Source: an uncultured Pseudomonas sp. (GTDB lineage Bacteria; Pseudomonadota; Gammaproteobacteria; Pseudomonadales; Pseudomonadaceae). Taken from it: a DNA stretch of 61,698 bases. The stretch is from contig NZ_CAMPHI010000032.1 in NCBI RefSeq assembly GCF_946885955.1, positions 1-61,698 of the forward strand, given 5' to 3'. The notes beneath the pieces are model-generated. The model was not told the DNA's origin and searched no databases. It saw only the letters and a list, made by a program, of their open reading frames with translations. Every line of letters starts with the position of its first letter. Positions within the stretch are counted from its first letter, which is position 1. Below are positions 1 to 10,947 of the stretch, piece after piece. Both the position numbers and the translations under genes were made by a program.

Positions 1-52
1 TACCGGCCTGTCACGCCGGGGGTCGCGGGTTCGAGTCCCGTCCGCTGCGCCA
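1..52 (+). tRNA. tRNA-Asp (GTC), 3' part
   Basis: The 3' portion of a tRNA gene whose 5' end lies before the window. The anticodon stem (3-7 with 15-19) encloses a seven-base loop with anticodon GTC at 10-12, which reads Asp codons. The T-arm carries the usual GGTTCGAGTCC and the gene encodes its own CCA at 50-52. The acceptor and D-arm halves are missing only because the window starts here. Confidence 0.96.
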
Positions 53-58
53 TATACG

Positions 59-92
59 AAACCCTCAGATAGCGATATCTGAGGGTTTTTTA
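59..92 (+). terminator. Rho-independent terminator of the tRNA operon
   Basis: A perfect 13-bp stem (59-71 with 76-88) closed by a GCGA tetraloop and running into a T tract that ends at 91. It lies 7 bases after the tRNA CCA end. Confidence 0.95.
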
Positions 93-225
93 TTGCGCGC
101 GACAAACTGTCATCTTGCGTTCATCTGCCTGCTCTAGCTTGATTGGCATGTTCCTTGTTTATCCGCTTAGGGGAAAAGCGAAAAACATTGAGCGATCACC
201 AAAGAATCAAGTGGGAGGTATTGCG

Positions 226-312
226 ATGGATGACTATCAGGAAGAACTGCTCGAGTCCCACGCGGCTGAGCCGGACATTGCACAGTGGGATGAAGACGCT
301 ACCGAGTTGTGA
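226..312 (+). CDS. Small acidic protein, 28 aa
   Basis: A 28-residue reading frame beginning MDDYQEELLE and ending ATEL, very rich in Asp and Glu and without a membrane segment. It is supported by a strong Shine-Dalgarno (GGGAGGT, 211-219) at good spacing from the ATG. A longer in-frame start at 115 exists but lacks such a site. A weak TTGGCATG-N4-TTGTT sequence at 143-160 looks a little like a sigma-54 promoter but lacks the -12 GC. Function unknown; the gene call rests on the ribosome binding site and composition. Confidence 0.55.
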   Translation: MDDYQEELLESHAAEPDIAQWDEDATEL

Positions 313-333
313 AGCCGGCAGCCTGCCGCGGTC

Positions 334-1371
334 TCAGTCGGCTTTGCGCTGGTCGCGGCGAAATTCTCCCGGCGTCTGCTGATTCCAGCGTTTGAAGGCG
401 CGCTGGAAGGCTTCGGCCGAGGCGAAGCCGAGCAGGTAGGCGATCTCGCCGAATGCCAGTTCGGTATCGCGGATATAGGCCATGGCCAGGTCTCGACGGG
501 TTTCATTGAGGATGGTGCGAAACTGCGTGCCTTCCTCGGCGAGCTTGCGCCGCAGGGTCCAGGTCGGCAACTGCAGGCGCGCGGCGACCTCCGTCAGGTC
601 CGGTTCGCGGCCATGCAGCAGCGGCCCCAGTAGCTGAGCGACGCGTTCGCGCAGGTTACGAGTGCGGGTCAGTTGTTCCAACTCTTGCTCGCAGATATTC
701 AGCAGCTGCTGCCAGGTGCCGGGGCAATGCTCGGGGTTACGCAGGTTGAGGATTGCCGTGCTCAGGCGCAGCTGATTGTGCGCCGCGGCAAACTCCACCG
801 GGCAATCGAAAAGTGCGGCGTACTGCTCGTTGTACGCGGGCGGCGGAAATTCGATCTGCACCTTTTCCACCGGCAGCCGTTGACCGGCGAGACGGCTGAG
901 TTGGTGGGTCCAGCTGGAGAGCACCGAATCGATCACGAAGCGGTTGTAATCGTTGTAGGGGCTGATCGAATAAAACCGCAGCCAGGCGCCGCGCGCATCT
1001 TCATGTAGGCTGGAGTGGCCGCGATAGTTGGAAGCGTAGAGCGGCTCGAAGCGAATCAGGGTGCGCGCGGCTTCGCGCACCGTCGGTGCCTGGGCGGCCG
1101 TGACGCCCGCCAGGCCCACCTGGCTCAGGCGGCTCAGTTGACCCATGAGCAAACCGATACCCGCTTCGCCGGTCTGCTGGATGGCGGCGTGGCCCATGCG
1201 CATATAGCGCGGGATCGACAACCGCGCCTTGGCCTGACTCAGGCGCGCAGTGTCGAAGCCATAGCGCTCGAGCAATGGCTGTGGATCCTGCCCCAGTTGG
1301 CGCATGGCGTCGGCAAGGCTATGCAGAAAGCCCAGAGACAGATCGCCCAGGCGAACCCGTGTGGTTTTCAT
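334..1371 (-). CDS. AraC-family transcriptional regulator, OruR/arabinose-binding type
   Basis: A 345-aa DNA-binding regulator. The N-terminal two thirds resemble the arabinose-binding-type domain of OruR/GbdR-like Pseudomonas regulators; the last ~100 residues form the double helix-turn-helix, with the AraC signature AYLLGFASAEAFQRAFKRW near the C terminus. ATG at 1371 is taken as start; a GTG nine codons upstream (1398) is possible and neither has a clear Shine-Dalgarno. It is divergent from fadH across about 200 bp that hold GTCAT-containing direct repeats, so it probably controls fadH in response to a fatty acid or related ligand; that role is inferred from position. Confidence 0.88.
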   Translation of the reverse strand: MKTTRVRLGDLSLGFLHSLADAMRQLGQDPQPLLERYGFDTARLSQAKARLSIPRYMRMGHAAIQQTGEAGIGLLMGQLSRLSQVGLAGVTAAQAPTVREAARTLIRFEPLYASNYRGHSSLHEDARGAWLRFYSISPYNDYNRFVIDSVLSSWTHQLSRLAGQRLPVEKVQIEFPPPAYNEQYAALFDCPVEFAAAHNQLRLSTAILNLRNPEHCPGTWQQLLNICEQELEQLTRTRNLRERVAQLLGPLLHGREPDLTEVAARLQLPTWTLRRKLAEEGTQFRTILNETRRDLAMAYIRDTELAFGEIAYLLGFASAEAFQRAFKRWNQQTPGEFRRDQRKAD

Positions 1372-1427
1372 GGTCTGTACGCGCGCGGAAGTTGCCACTC
1401 AGAGTAGGGTGGTCCCGTTGTCTTGCC

Positions 1428-3614
<2,187 letters not shown>

Positions 3615-3658
3615 TCGGCGACAACGGACAGGCCATATAACAACCAAGGTGCGCCGCT

Positions 3659-4087
3659 ATGTCTTCGCTACCCCTGCAATCCAAGGCCGCCGCTACGCTT
3701 GCGCAGTGGCATGAACTGATCGCCAGTAACGATCTGCATACACTGCAGCAGTTGCTGCACCCGCAGGCGGTGTTCCGCTCGCCGATGGCCTTCAAGCCGT
3801 ATGCGGGCGCGCCGGTGGTATCGATGATTCTCAATACTGTGAGTCAGGTATTCGAGGGCTTTGCCTATCACCGGGAACTGGCCACACCCGACGGCCTGAG
3901 CGTGGTCCTGGAGTTCAGCGCAAGGGTCGGCCAGCGCGAACTCAAGGGGATCGACCTGATCCGCTTCGACGAAGACGGCAAAATCGTCGAGTTCGAGGTC
4001 ATGGTGCGGCCAATGAGTGGTCTGCAAGCCCTCGGCGATGAGATGGGCAGGCGCCTGGCGCCTTATCTGAGTGCGCTAAAGGCCTAG
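3659..4087 (+). CDS. NTF2-like / SnoaL-like protein
   Basis: A 142-aa protein of the nuclear-transport-factor-2-like fold. It starts with the typical helix (TLAQWHELIASNDLHTLQQL), continues with HPQAVFRSP and ends with beta strands around KGIDLIRFDEDGKIVEFEV and the MVRP motif common in these cone-shaped proteins. Such proteins bind or isomerise small hydrophobic molecules, but the substrate here is unknown. It lies 44 bp after fadH with its own AAGGTG ribosome site and is probably co-transcribed, suggesting a link to fatty-acid metabolism. Confidence 0.82.
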   Translation: MSSLPLQSKAAATLAQWHELIASNDLHTLQQLLHPQAVFRSPMAFKPYAGAPVVSMILNTVSQVFEGFAYHRELATPDGLSVVLEFSARVGQRELKGIDLIRFDEDGKIVEFEVMVRPMSGLQALGDEMGRRLAPYLSALKA

Positions 4088-4153
4088 GCGCCTGCTGGCC
4101 TCTCGGTGTCGCGCGGCGGCCAATATGCTATTGCGTCACAGTTTTCATCCTGT

Positions 4154-4174
4154 CACGGGTCTCTGCGACCCGTG
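4154..4174. repeat. 8-bp perfect hairpin in intergenic DNA
   Basis: CACGGGTC and GACCCGTG are separated by five bases. There is no T run on either side, so it is not a canonical terminator, although it could end the fadH transcript. Confidence 0.35.
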
Positions 4175-4336
4175 CGGCAGGGTGACTGCCAACCCAGTCA
4201 CATTGCTGGCTTTGGTTTTTCCCCTAGACTTGCTTACATGCGGGCGATGAGCCTGAAACAGCGAGTGCTTCCGAGTTGATCCGGGGGCGAGTCGTCGAGC
4301 GGTCTAGACCGCTTTTTGGCCTGGAAAGAGAAGCCG

Positions 4337-5707
4337 ATGAGCATGCAGAACAAAGCGCAGATGGTCGAAGCCGTTATGTTCTTTAATGAGCAGGGCGGCA
4401 TCTGCAAAGAAATGCTGCTTCCCGAATTCGAGGCTTTGCTCGACGGGGTCGTCAATTTGCCTGAATTTGCCGATCAGCAATTGCGCGTCGCCTATGTCCT
4501 GATCAACCCGCGTCTGCTGATCAAATCCCTGGTGTTCTTCTACCTGGACTTCGACGAGCGGGGCGCGCCTGATGCGGGTTGGAACATCCCATTGCAGCAC
4601 CTTGCCGAGCGTGCGGGCCGAGGCCCCGATCTTGGCGCCGGACCGATCCGCCTGGCGTGCCGCAGCCAATGCCCGGTGTCCTGGCATCAGATGCACCTGT
4701 GGGATCCGAACCTGGCGCCGGGCAAGAACGACCTGACCTTGCTGCGCGATGCCGTCAAACGCAATTCTCTGGGGCTGCTGATCGATGACGACAGCACGCA
4801 GGCCGTCGCGCCCGAGCGCCTGCACATGGCTTCCGAAGACAAATGGTATGCGCCGGATGCCGCGCAGGAAATCGCCGACATTGCCACGGAAAAGCTCGAC
4901 CGTGATCAGCGCCAGAAAGCCGCGCAACTGATCAAGCAGCAGCGTTTGCGCATTGCCAGCGTGACCCAGGCCCATGAGGAAGAGCTGGCCAAACTCAAAC
5001 TAGCCAACGATCAGCAGAGCAAGAACCTGCAGGCGCAGATTCACGGGCTGCACCAGGCGCTGCAACAGCAGGAGGCGCTGAATGCCAGCCTCAAGGAGCA
5101 ATTGGCCGCTCAGGCCGCGAGCTTCCAGGCGTCGCGCGAGGAAATGACCGAGCAATTGCGTGCCCTGGAGCACCATGGGCGCAACAAGGGCGATGTATTG
5201 CGCTCCCAGCTCGAAGCCGAGATGAAGGCGAAGATCGCTGCGGCGGTGGTCGAGTACAAAGAGCAGATCGCTATCCGCGATGTCGAACTGGCCTACAGCA
5301 AGGAGCAGGATGGTCAGTTGCAGCGCGAGATCGAGCGTCTCAAACGCGAGCACGACGAACAGGCCGGGCAGAGCGGCGAGCAGATTCTCGAGCGGCTATC
5401 CAGGCTGGGTGTGGTGTTCGTGGTTTATCACCCGGGGGCGGGCCATCTGACCATCGCCCTGCAGGATATTGCGCGTTATCAGGACAATCCCATGGCCTAT
5501 GTCGCGGCCAAATGCTTCGTCTCCGAGGCGCAATACAGCCAGTGGCTGGGCCACTATCAGCAGCCATCCTGTGAGGCCAGGCTCCCCAATGGCGAACGTT
5601 GCTCGATCCCGATCGACCGGGTCGATACCCCCAGCCGATTCGTTCTCGGCGAGTCCAATTGCTGCGCCCGGCACAAAGCCAGCAGCCGTTTGCGTACAGT
5701 CAGCTAA
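4337..5707 (+). CDS. Coiled-coil protein with Cys-rich C terminus, unknown function
   Basis: A 456-aa cytoplasmic protein. Residues 1-180 form a globular domain; about 190-345 is a long Gln/Glu/Lys-rich coiled coil (repeated AQ, LK, EE patterns); a second small domain follows; and the last 50 residues carry Cys pairs and His (CEARLPNGERC, NCCARH) that could bind zinc. Homologues in Pseudomonas are often labelled chromosome-partitioning or DNA-repair related, which is not evidence of function. ATG at 4337 is preferred over TTG at 4316 because AAAGAGAAG lies just upstream. The next gene starts 3 bases after the stop, so the two are probably translated from one message. Confidence 0.75.
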   Translation: MSMQNKAQMVEAVMFFNEQGGICKEMLLPEFEALLDGVVNLPEFADQQLRVAYVLINPRLLIKSLVFFYLDFDERGAPDAGWNIPLQHLAERAGRGPDLGAGPIRLACRSQCPVSWHQMHLWDPNLAPGKNDLTLLRDAVKRNSLGLLIDDDSTQAVAPERLHMASEDKWYAPDAAQEIADIATEKLDRDQRQKAAQLIKQQRLRIASVTQAHEEELAKLKLANDQQSKNLQAQIHGLHQALQQQEALNASLKEQLAAQAASFQASREEMTEQLRALEHHGRNKGDVLRSQLEAEMKAKIAAAVVEYKEQIAIRDVELAYSKEQDGQLQREIERLKREHDEQAGQSGEQILERLSRLGVVFVVYHPGAGHLTIALQDIARYQDNPMAYVAAKCFVSEAQYSQWLGHYQQPSCEARLPNGERCSIPIDRVDTPSRFVLGESNCCARHKASSRLRTVS

Positions 5708-5710
5708 GCC

Positions 5711-6685
5711 TTGCCATTATCCGTTATCGATTGGGCGCCCAGGGCGCCGCTTGAACCATTGCGCCTGGAGTGGGCCAGACAGGCCGGGGTCGAACTGGCG
5801 ATATTGCGCCTTGATCTCATCGATCCGCTGATCAGTGGCAACAAATGGTTCAAGCTCGCGCCCCATCTTCAGGCGGCAGCTGCCACCGGTGCGCAGGGGC
5901 TGATCAGCCTGGGCGGCGCGCACTCGAACCATTTGCATGCATTGGCCGCTGCCGGACGGAGGTTCGGCTTCCCCACAGTCGGTCTGCTGCGCGGCACGCC
6001 GCAGGATACCGCCACGGTGCGCGATCTTCAGCGTTTCGGTATGCAGCTGCATTGGTTGGGCTACGGCGGCTATCGCGCACGGCATTTGCCGGACTTCTGG
6101 CAGCCCTGGCACGAGCGCTATCCAGAACTGCACGCGGTACCCGAAGGCGGTGGTGGCTTGCCGGGGGCGCTGGGTTGCGCGCCGCTGGTCGCGCAGATCC
6201 GCGAACAGCTGCCCGTGCTGGGCTGGTCGGATTATCAGGGGCTCTGGTTGGCAGCCGGGACAGGGACCACGCTGGCCGGTCTGGTGATCGGCGAGGCCGG
6301 TGAGCATCCGGTGCATGGCGCCATGGCGGTGCCTGCCGATCATGGCGTGGCTGAGCAGGTGCGGGGGATTCTGCGCGAAGCGGGCCGAGCTGATGAGGGC
6401 TATCGCTTGGTCGAGGCGTGCCGGGGAGGCTTTGCCGCGGTGGACGGAGAATTGCTGAAATTTCTTGAGCACAGTGAGGCTGTCGCGCAGGTGCCGCTGG
6501 AACCGGTTTACGGCGCAAAAGCACTAATAGCATTGCGCCAGCAGGTGGAGGCCGGTTACTTTGCCAGTGGTTGCCGTTTGGTTTTCCTGCATACCGGCGG
6601 GTTGCAAGGGCGCCAGGCGGCTATATCGCGCCTGATGCCGACAAGTCCGCGAGCCCTGCCGGCGCCGGACTACACTGAATCATGA
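5711..6685 (+). CDS. PLP-dependent enzyme, ACC deaminase / D-cysteine desulfhydrase family
   Basis: A 324-aa fold-type II pyridoxal-phosphate enzyme. The lysine that binds PLP lies in SGNKWFKL (about residue 45), followed by the substrate loop LGGAHSNHLHALA and the phosphate-binding GTGTTLAGL near residue 185. Family members deaminate 1-aminocyclopropane-1-carboxylate or break down D-cysteine; which applies cannot be read here. The start is TTG at 5711, three bases after the preceding stop, suggesting translational coupling. Confidence 0.85.
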   Translation: MPLSVIDWAPRAPLEPLRLEWARQAGVELAILRLDLIDPLISGNKWFKLAPHLQAAAATGAQGLISLGGAHSNHLHALAAAGRRFGFPTVGLLRGTPQDTATVRDLQRFGMQLHWLGYGGYRARHLPDFWQPWHERYPELHAVPEGGGGLPGALGCAPLVAQIREQLPVLGWSDYQGLWLAAGTGTTLAGLVIGEAGEHPVHGAMAVPADHGVAEQVRGILREAGRADEGYRLVEACRGGFAAVDGELLKFLEHSEAVAQVPLEPVYGAKALIALRQQVEAGYFASGCRLVFLHTGGLQGRQAAISRLMPTSPRALPAPDYTES

Positions 6686-6707
6686 CCAGCGGAGCCTGGA
6701 TATTTCA

Positions 6708-7817
6708 ATGAACGAACCCCTGAACCCTGAGCAGCTGCGCAGCCTGACTCCGCTGAATGTGTTGTCGGAGCAACAGTGGCGCGAATTGCGTAGCCAGTTG
6801 AGGCCGCATCCGCTATTGGCCGGGCAGCTGCTGTTCCGCCAGGGCGACCAGGCGCGTCTGACCTATTACCTGTTGGCCGGCGAAGTGTTGCTGCAAGGGG
6901 CCGATGGTCAGCAACAGCGTCTGAGTGCCGGCAGCGAGGCGAGTTGCCATCCGTTGTCGCCGAGCCTGCCGCGTCTGCATGAAGTCCGTGCGCTGAGCGA
7001 TGCCAGCGTGCTGTCGATCGATACCGCGACTCTCAACCGCTTGTTGACCTGGCGTTTGGCCTATCAGGACCTGTTGCTGGAGCTCGGCAATAACCATGAA
7101 GAGGTGGAGTGGCTGGAGCGGCTTTTGGAAAACCCGTTGTTCGCCAAGGTGCCGCCCTCCAATGTGCGTGCGATGCTGAGCCGATTGCAGCGTATCGAAC
7201 TGCCGGCCGGCAGCACTGTGCTGCAGGAAGGCGACTTCGGCGATTGTTGCTATTTCCTGAAAAGCGGTCGCGCTGAAGTATTCCGTAGTGCGGAGAGTGG
7301 TCACCAGGTGCTGGCCGAGCTGGAGGTGGGCGCCTGTTTCGGCGAGGAGGCCTTGCTCGCTGATCGTCCACGCAACGCCACCGTTACCCTGCTCGAGGAT
7401 GGTGTGGTGTTGCGCCTGGATCGCCAGGATTTCTTTTCCCTGCTCAAGGCGCCGGTGGTCAACGAGGTGTCGCTCGGCGAAGCCGCCCGCCTGCTCAGCG
7501 CCGGCGCGCAGTGGCTGGATGTACGGCTGCAGGAGGAGTACGAGCGCGCGCATGCCCGGGAGGCGCTGAATATGCCGTTGCAGTTGCTGCGGCTGAAGGC
7601 GCGGCTGTTGGACAAGGAACGCACCTATCTGTGTTATTGCGACAGCGGCAAGCGCAGCGCCAGCGCGGTATTCCTGCTCTCGCAATTGGGTTTCGATGGC
7701 TATTCCCTGCGTGACGGCCTGGATGCCTTGCCGGCGGTGCAGCGCGATGGTCTGCTCTGCGAGAGCGGTCCAGGCTATCTGGTGCGTTCCGGTGGACGGA
7801 TCGAGCGCAGTCGCTAA
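6708..7817 (+). CDS. Cyclic-nucleotide-binding and rhodanese fusion protein
   Basis: A 369-aa protein with two cNMP-binding-type beta-barrel domains (about 20-120 and 145-250; the second has the classical FGEEALLADRPRNATVT phosphate cassette with Arg) and a C-terminal rhodanese domain (about 260-350) with the active-site loop CDSGKRS. No DNA-binding helix-turn-helix is visible, so this is not a Crp-type regulator. The fusion suggests cyclic-nucleotide control of a sulfur-transfer or persulfide activity, which is inference. ATG at 6708 has GGAG upstream. Confidence 0.88.
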   Translation: MNEPLNPEQLRSLTPLNVLSEQQWRELRSQLRPHPLLAGQLLFRQGDQARLTYYLLAGEVLLQGADGQQQRLSAGSEASCHPLSPSLPRLHEVRALSDASVLSIDTATLNRLLTWRLAYQDLLLELGNNHEEVEWLERLLENPLFAKVPPSNVRAMLSRLQRIELPAGSTVLQEGDFGDCCYFLKSGRAEVFRSAESGHQVLAELEVGACFGEEALLADRPRNATVTLLEDGVVLRLDRQDFFSLLKAPVVNEVSLGEAARLLSAGAQWLDVRLQEEYERAHAREALNMPLQLLRLKARLLDKERTYLCYCDSGKRSASAVFLLSQLGFDGYSLRDGLDALPAVQRDGLLCESGPGYLVRSGGRIERSR

Positions 7818-7851
7818 CCCGCGCGCGCGCCAGCTCTACAAAAGCACACCT

Positions 7852-7914
7852 TGTAGCCCGGATAGGCCATGGCTCAATCCGCGATCTCCCCATCCGGATT
7901 GCGCTGCGCCTATC
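7852..7914. repeat. GTAGCCCGGAT-type intergenic repeat, degenerate
   Basis: Starts GTAGCCCGGATAGGC and ends GCGCCTATC, forming a broken palindrome between two convergent genes. Related copies lie at 22920-23007, 45640-45708 and 56334-56356. Confidence 0.6.
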
Positions 7915-7938
7915 AGCACTATGGGGTTGTTGGACTTT

Positions 7939-8922
7939 CTACTGCTCCAGCGGCAATCCCGGCGCTGCCGCTTGCCCGTCGGCCCCTTGCTCCGGCCATT
8001 GGTCGCTGACCAGAAACACCCGCTCCGCCTCCCGCCAATCTCCCGCCGAGTCCTCCAGCAATCGAACCAGCAACTGGGCGTTGGCCTGAGGGGGCAGTGT
8101 GTCCAGCCAGTGCTGGAAATGTTCCGTCGGCCATAGCGCGGAAGATTCGATGCGCGCCGGTGACAGCCAGGCCTGACGTGGAAGCGGTTGCCAACGGCCC
8201 GCAGCGCCTTGTGCCGCGAAGTCAGCCCAGTCGCGCCGATGCAGCCAGCGCCCGCGCAGGTGCTCAGGGTTGGCGCCTTGCGGGGCCACGCACGGGTTGC
8301 CCCAGGGATAGAACAGATAGCCGCCGAGCCAAAGCGCAGCCTGCGTTTGGTGAATGTTGCGTTGCGCGAGCGTTGCCTGCGCTTCGGCGCGGGTGGACAA
8401 GGGCAATTGGTGATGGCTGAGGTGGTCGAGTTTGATATCCAGCCGGTCGTGGCTACCGGGGCCCAGCCAGTGCGAAAGCAGCTCGCCACCGGCCCGCTCC
8501 GGGCCGAGATAGAGCTTGATCGCCAACTCCAGGTGGTGCACGCCTTGTTCGTCGCGCAGCAGTAGATCGAGTTCGCCGAGCGTATGCCCGCCATCGCGGA
8601 TCGGCAGGTTGGCGGCCAGGACCTCGACTCCGGGTGCCGCGTGCAGGGCGAATTGCCAGAGGCGCTCATAATACAGACCAAGGCGGCGCACCGAGCTTTG
8701 CGCCAGCCAATGCTCCAGGCTGCTGGCATCGCGGTCGAGGGTCAACAGCCAATCCGCCAGCAAGTCCGGCGAGCGCATCCACGGGCTGGCGCTGAGCGGA
8801 TGGCGTTGCGGGCGCGGAGGGTTGCTGAGCAGAGGTGGTGAAATCAGCACCCAGGCCAGATCGCGCACCGCCGCATGGCGCAATTGATGGATAAGGTCGG
8901 CAAGTAGGCTCAGGGGCATCAT
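7939..8922 (-). CDS. DUF1853 family protein
   Basis: A 327-aa protein of the DUF1853 family (function unknown). Recognisable segments are LGELDLLLRD around residue 120, followed by the HHLELAIKLYLG stretch; the E-x-D and E-x-A-x-K pattern recalls PD-(D/E)XK nuclease cores, but that is only a suggestion. It starts at tandem ATGs (8922 and 8919) and is divergent from nadK. The same frame stays open far upstream, antisense to nadK, which is a composition effect. Confidence 0.85.
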   Translation of the reverse strand: MMPLSLLADLIHQLRHAAVRDLAWVLISPPLLSNPPRPQRHPLSASPWMRSPDLLADWLLTLDRDASSLEHWLAQSSVRRLGLYYERLWQFALHAAPGVEVLAANLPIRDGGHTLGELDLLLRDEQGVHHLELAIKLYLGPERAGGELLSHWLGPGSHDRLDIKLDHLSHHQLPLSTRAEAQATLAQRNIHQTQAALWLGGYLFYPWGNPCVAPQGANPEHLRGRWLHRRDWADFAAQGAAGRWQPLPRQAWLSPARIESSALWPTEHFQHWLDTLPPQANAQLLVRLLEDSAGDWREAERVFLVSDQWPEQGADGQAAAPGLPLEQ

Positions 8923-9084
8923 GTCGCGAGCATAGCGCCAACCCCTGGCCGGCGCTGCTATAAATCCGCAGTACAGGCGCCGTTTAGTCCGGCCTGGTTC
9001 CCCGCTGGAAAGCGTCAAGTTTGCGGCTGCCGCAGGCTTTCGCCCATAATCCAGGCCTATTGACCCAGAGCTGGCGGGAACACC

Positions 9085-9972
9085 ATGGAGCAGTTTCGCA
9101 ATATCGGAATCATCGGTCGATTGGGCAGTACCCAGGTGCTCGACACCATTCGGCGCCTGAAGAAATTCCTGATCAGCCGCCACCTGCATGTGATTCTTGA
9201 AGAAACCATCGCCGAAGTGCTGCCTGGCCACGGCCTGCAGACCTCGTCGCGGAAAATCCTCGGCGAAGTCTGCGACCTGGTGATCGTCGTCGGCGGTGAT
9301 GGCAGCATGCTTGGCGCCGCTCGCGCCCTGGCGCGCCACAAGGTTCCGGTGCTCGGGATCAACCGCGGCAGCCTGGGCTTTCTCACCGACATTCGACCCG
9401 ACGAGCTGGAACTCAAAGTCTCCGAGGTACTCGAAGGCAACTACCTGACCGAGAACCGTTTTCTGCTCGAGGCCGAGGTGCGTCGTCACGGTGAAGCAAT
9501 CGGTCAGGGCGATGCGCTCAACGATGTGGTGCTGCACCCCGGTAAGTCGACGCGAATGATCGAGTTCGAGCTGTTTATCGACGGGCAGTTCGTCTGCAGT
9601 CAGAAGGCCGACGGCCTGATCGTCGCTACCCCGACCGGTTCGACCGCCTATGCTCTGTCGGCCGGCGGGCCGATCATGCACCCCAAACTGGATGCCATGG
9701 TGATAGTGCCGATGTACCCGCACACCCTTTCCAGCCGCCCGATCGTGGTGGATGGCAATAGCGAACTGAAGATTGTCGTGTCCCAGGATATGCAAATCTA
9801 TCCGCAGGTTTCCTGCGACGGCCAGAACCACTTCACTTGCGCGCCCGGCGACACCATCACCATCAGCAAGAAGCCGCAGAAACTGTGTCTGATCCACCCG
9901 CTGGACCATAACTACTATGAGGTCTGTCGGACCAAACTGGGATGGGGCAGCCGGCTCGGTGGGGGCGACTGA
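9085..9972 (+). CDS. nadK: NAD kinase
   Basis: A 295-aa cytoplasmic kinase that phosphorylates NAD to NADP using ATP or polyphosphate. The diagnostic GGDGSML is near residue 70, followed by NRGSLGFLTD and PTGSTAYALSAGGP. Length and motifs are normal for proteobacterial NadK. The ATG has GGGAAC upstream, and TATAAA at 8959-8964 may be part of its promoter. The downstream phosphoesterase gene begins at the base after the nadK stop, so the two form an operon. Confidence 0.97.
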   Translation: MEQFRNIGIIGRLGSTQVLDTIRRLKKFLISRHLHVILEETIAEVLPGHGLQTSSRKILGEVCDLVIVVGGDGSMLGAARALARHKVPVLGINRGSLGFLTDIRPDELELKVSEVLEGNYLTENRFLLEAEVRRHGEAIGQGDALNDVVLHPGKSTRMIEFELFIDGQFVCSQKADGLIVATPTGSTAYALSAGGPIMHPKLDAMVIVPMYPHTLSSRPIVVDGNSELKIVVSQDMQIYPQVSCDGQNHFTCAPGDTITISKKPQKLCLIHPLDHNYYEVCRTKLGWGSRLGGGD

Positions 9973-10947
9973 ATGTACCTGGACTCCGCGCGTGGCTATG
10001 ACCTGATCGGCGATGTCCATGGCTGTACCGATGCCCTGGAACACTTGCTGACCACCCTCGGCTACCGTTTGCAGGGCGGCATCTGGCGCCACCCCCGGCG
10101 CATGGCGATTTTTCTCGGCGATCTGGTCGACCGCGGCCCGCGTATCCGCGATGCGCTGCATCGGGTGCGCGATATGGTCGATGCCGGTCAGGCGCTGTGC
10201 ATCATGGGCAACCATGAGTTCAACGCGCTCGGCTGGAGCACCCCGGCGCCACCTGGCAGCGGGCGTCAGTTCGTGCGTGAACACAGCCCCAGGCATGCCC
10301 GTCTGAACAAGGAAACCCTCGACCAGTTCGCCGACTACCAGGAGGAGTGGCGCAGTTTTCTCGACTGGTTCTATCAGCTGCCGCTGTTCATCGATGCCGG
10401 CTATTTTCGCGTCGTGCACGCCTGCTGGGATGCCGAACTGATCGAGTCGTTGCGCGCGCAATTTCCCGATGGCTGCGTCGATCAGCATTTTCTCCAGGCC
10501 TCGGCGGTGCCCGGCAGTTTCGCCAATACCGTGCTCGACCGCCTGTTGCGCGGCACCGATATGCGTCTACCGCACGGTATGACCCTGACCAGCGACGATG
10601 GCTTTACCCGTGCGCATTTCCGTACCAAGTTCTGGGAGGAAGACCCGCAAACCTACGGCGATATTGTCTTCCAGCCCGATGCCTTGCCGGAGCTCGCCGC
10701 ACAAACGCCGCTGAGTGAGCTGCAAAAAAGCCAGCTGCTCAGCTACGGCGCCGACCAGCCCTTGTTGTTCGTTGGCCATTACTGGCGCAGCGGCAAACCG
10801 GCGCCGATACGCCCCAACCTGGCGTGCCTGGACTATAGCGCGGTGCTCAACGGCAAGCTGGTGGCTTACCGACTGGACCAGGAAACCCGGCTCGATGCGA
10901 AGAAGTTCGTTTGGGTCGATGTCGATCGACTGGAGGCACCCCGATGA
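9973..10947 (+). CDS. Metallophosphoesterase
   Basis: A 324-aa calcineurin-like phosphoesterase. The metal motifs are DVHG (about residue 15), GDLVDRGP (about 50) and GNHEF (about 78), with a late GHYW. This order matches serine/threonine phosphatase or diadenosine-tetraphosphatase relatives. The substrate is not determinable. It begins directly after the nadK stop (TGAATG) and its own stop overlaps the rhomboid start (ATGA), so the three genes are translationally coupled. Confidence 0.92.
   Translation: MYLDSARGYDLIGDVHGCTDALEHLLTTLGYRLQGGIWRHPRRMAIFLGDLVDRGPRIRDALHRVRDMVDAGQALCIMGNHEFNALGWSTPAPPGSGRQFVREHSPRHARLNKETLDQFADYQEEWRSFLDWFYQLPLFIDAGYFRVVHACWDAELIESLRAQFPDGCVDQHFLQASAVPGSFANTVLDRLLRGTDMRLPHGMTLTSDDGFTRAHFRTKFWEEDPQTYGDIVFQPDALPELAAQTPLSELQKSQLLSYGADQPLLFVGHYWRSGKPAPIRPNLACLDYSAVLNGKLVAYRLDQETRLDAKKFVWVDVDRLEAPR

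Noticed and set aside
8923..10488. Long open frame antisense to nadK that extends the DUF1853 protein
   Set aside because: It is the complement of a well-supported gene (nadK) and the following phosphoesterase; the long frame reflects high GC.
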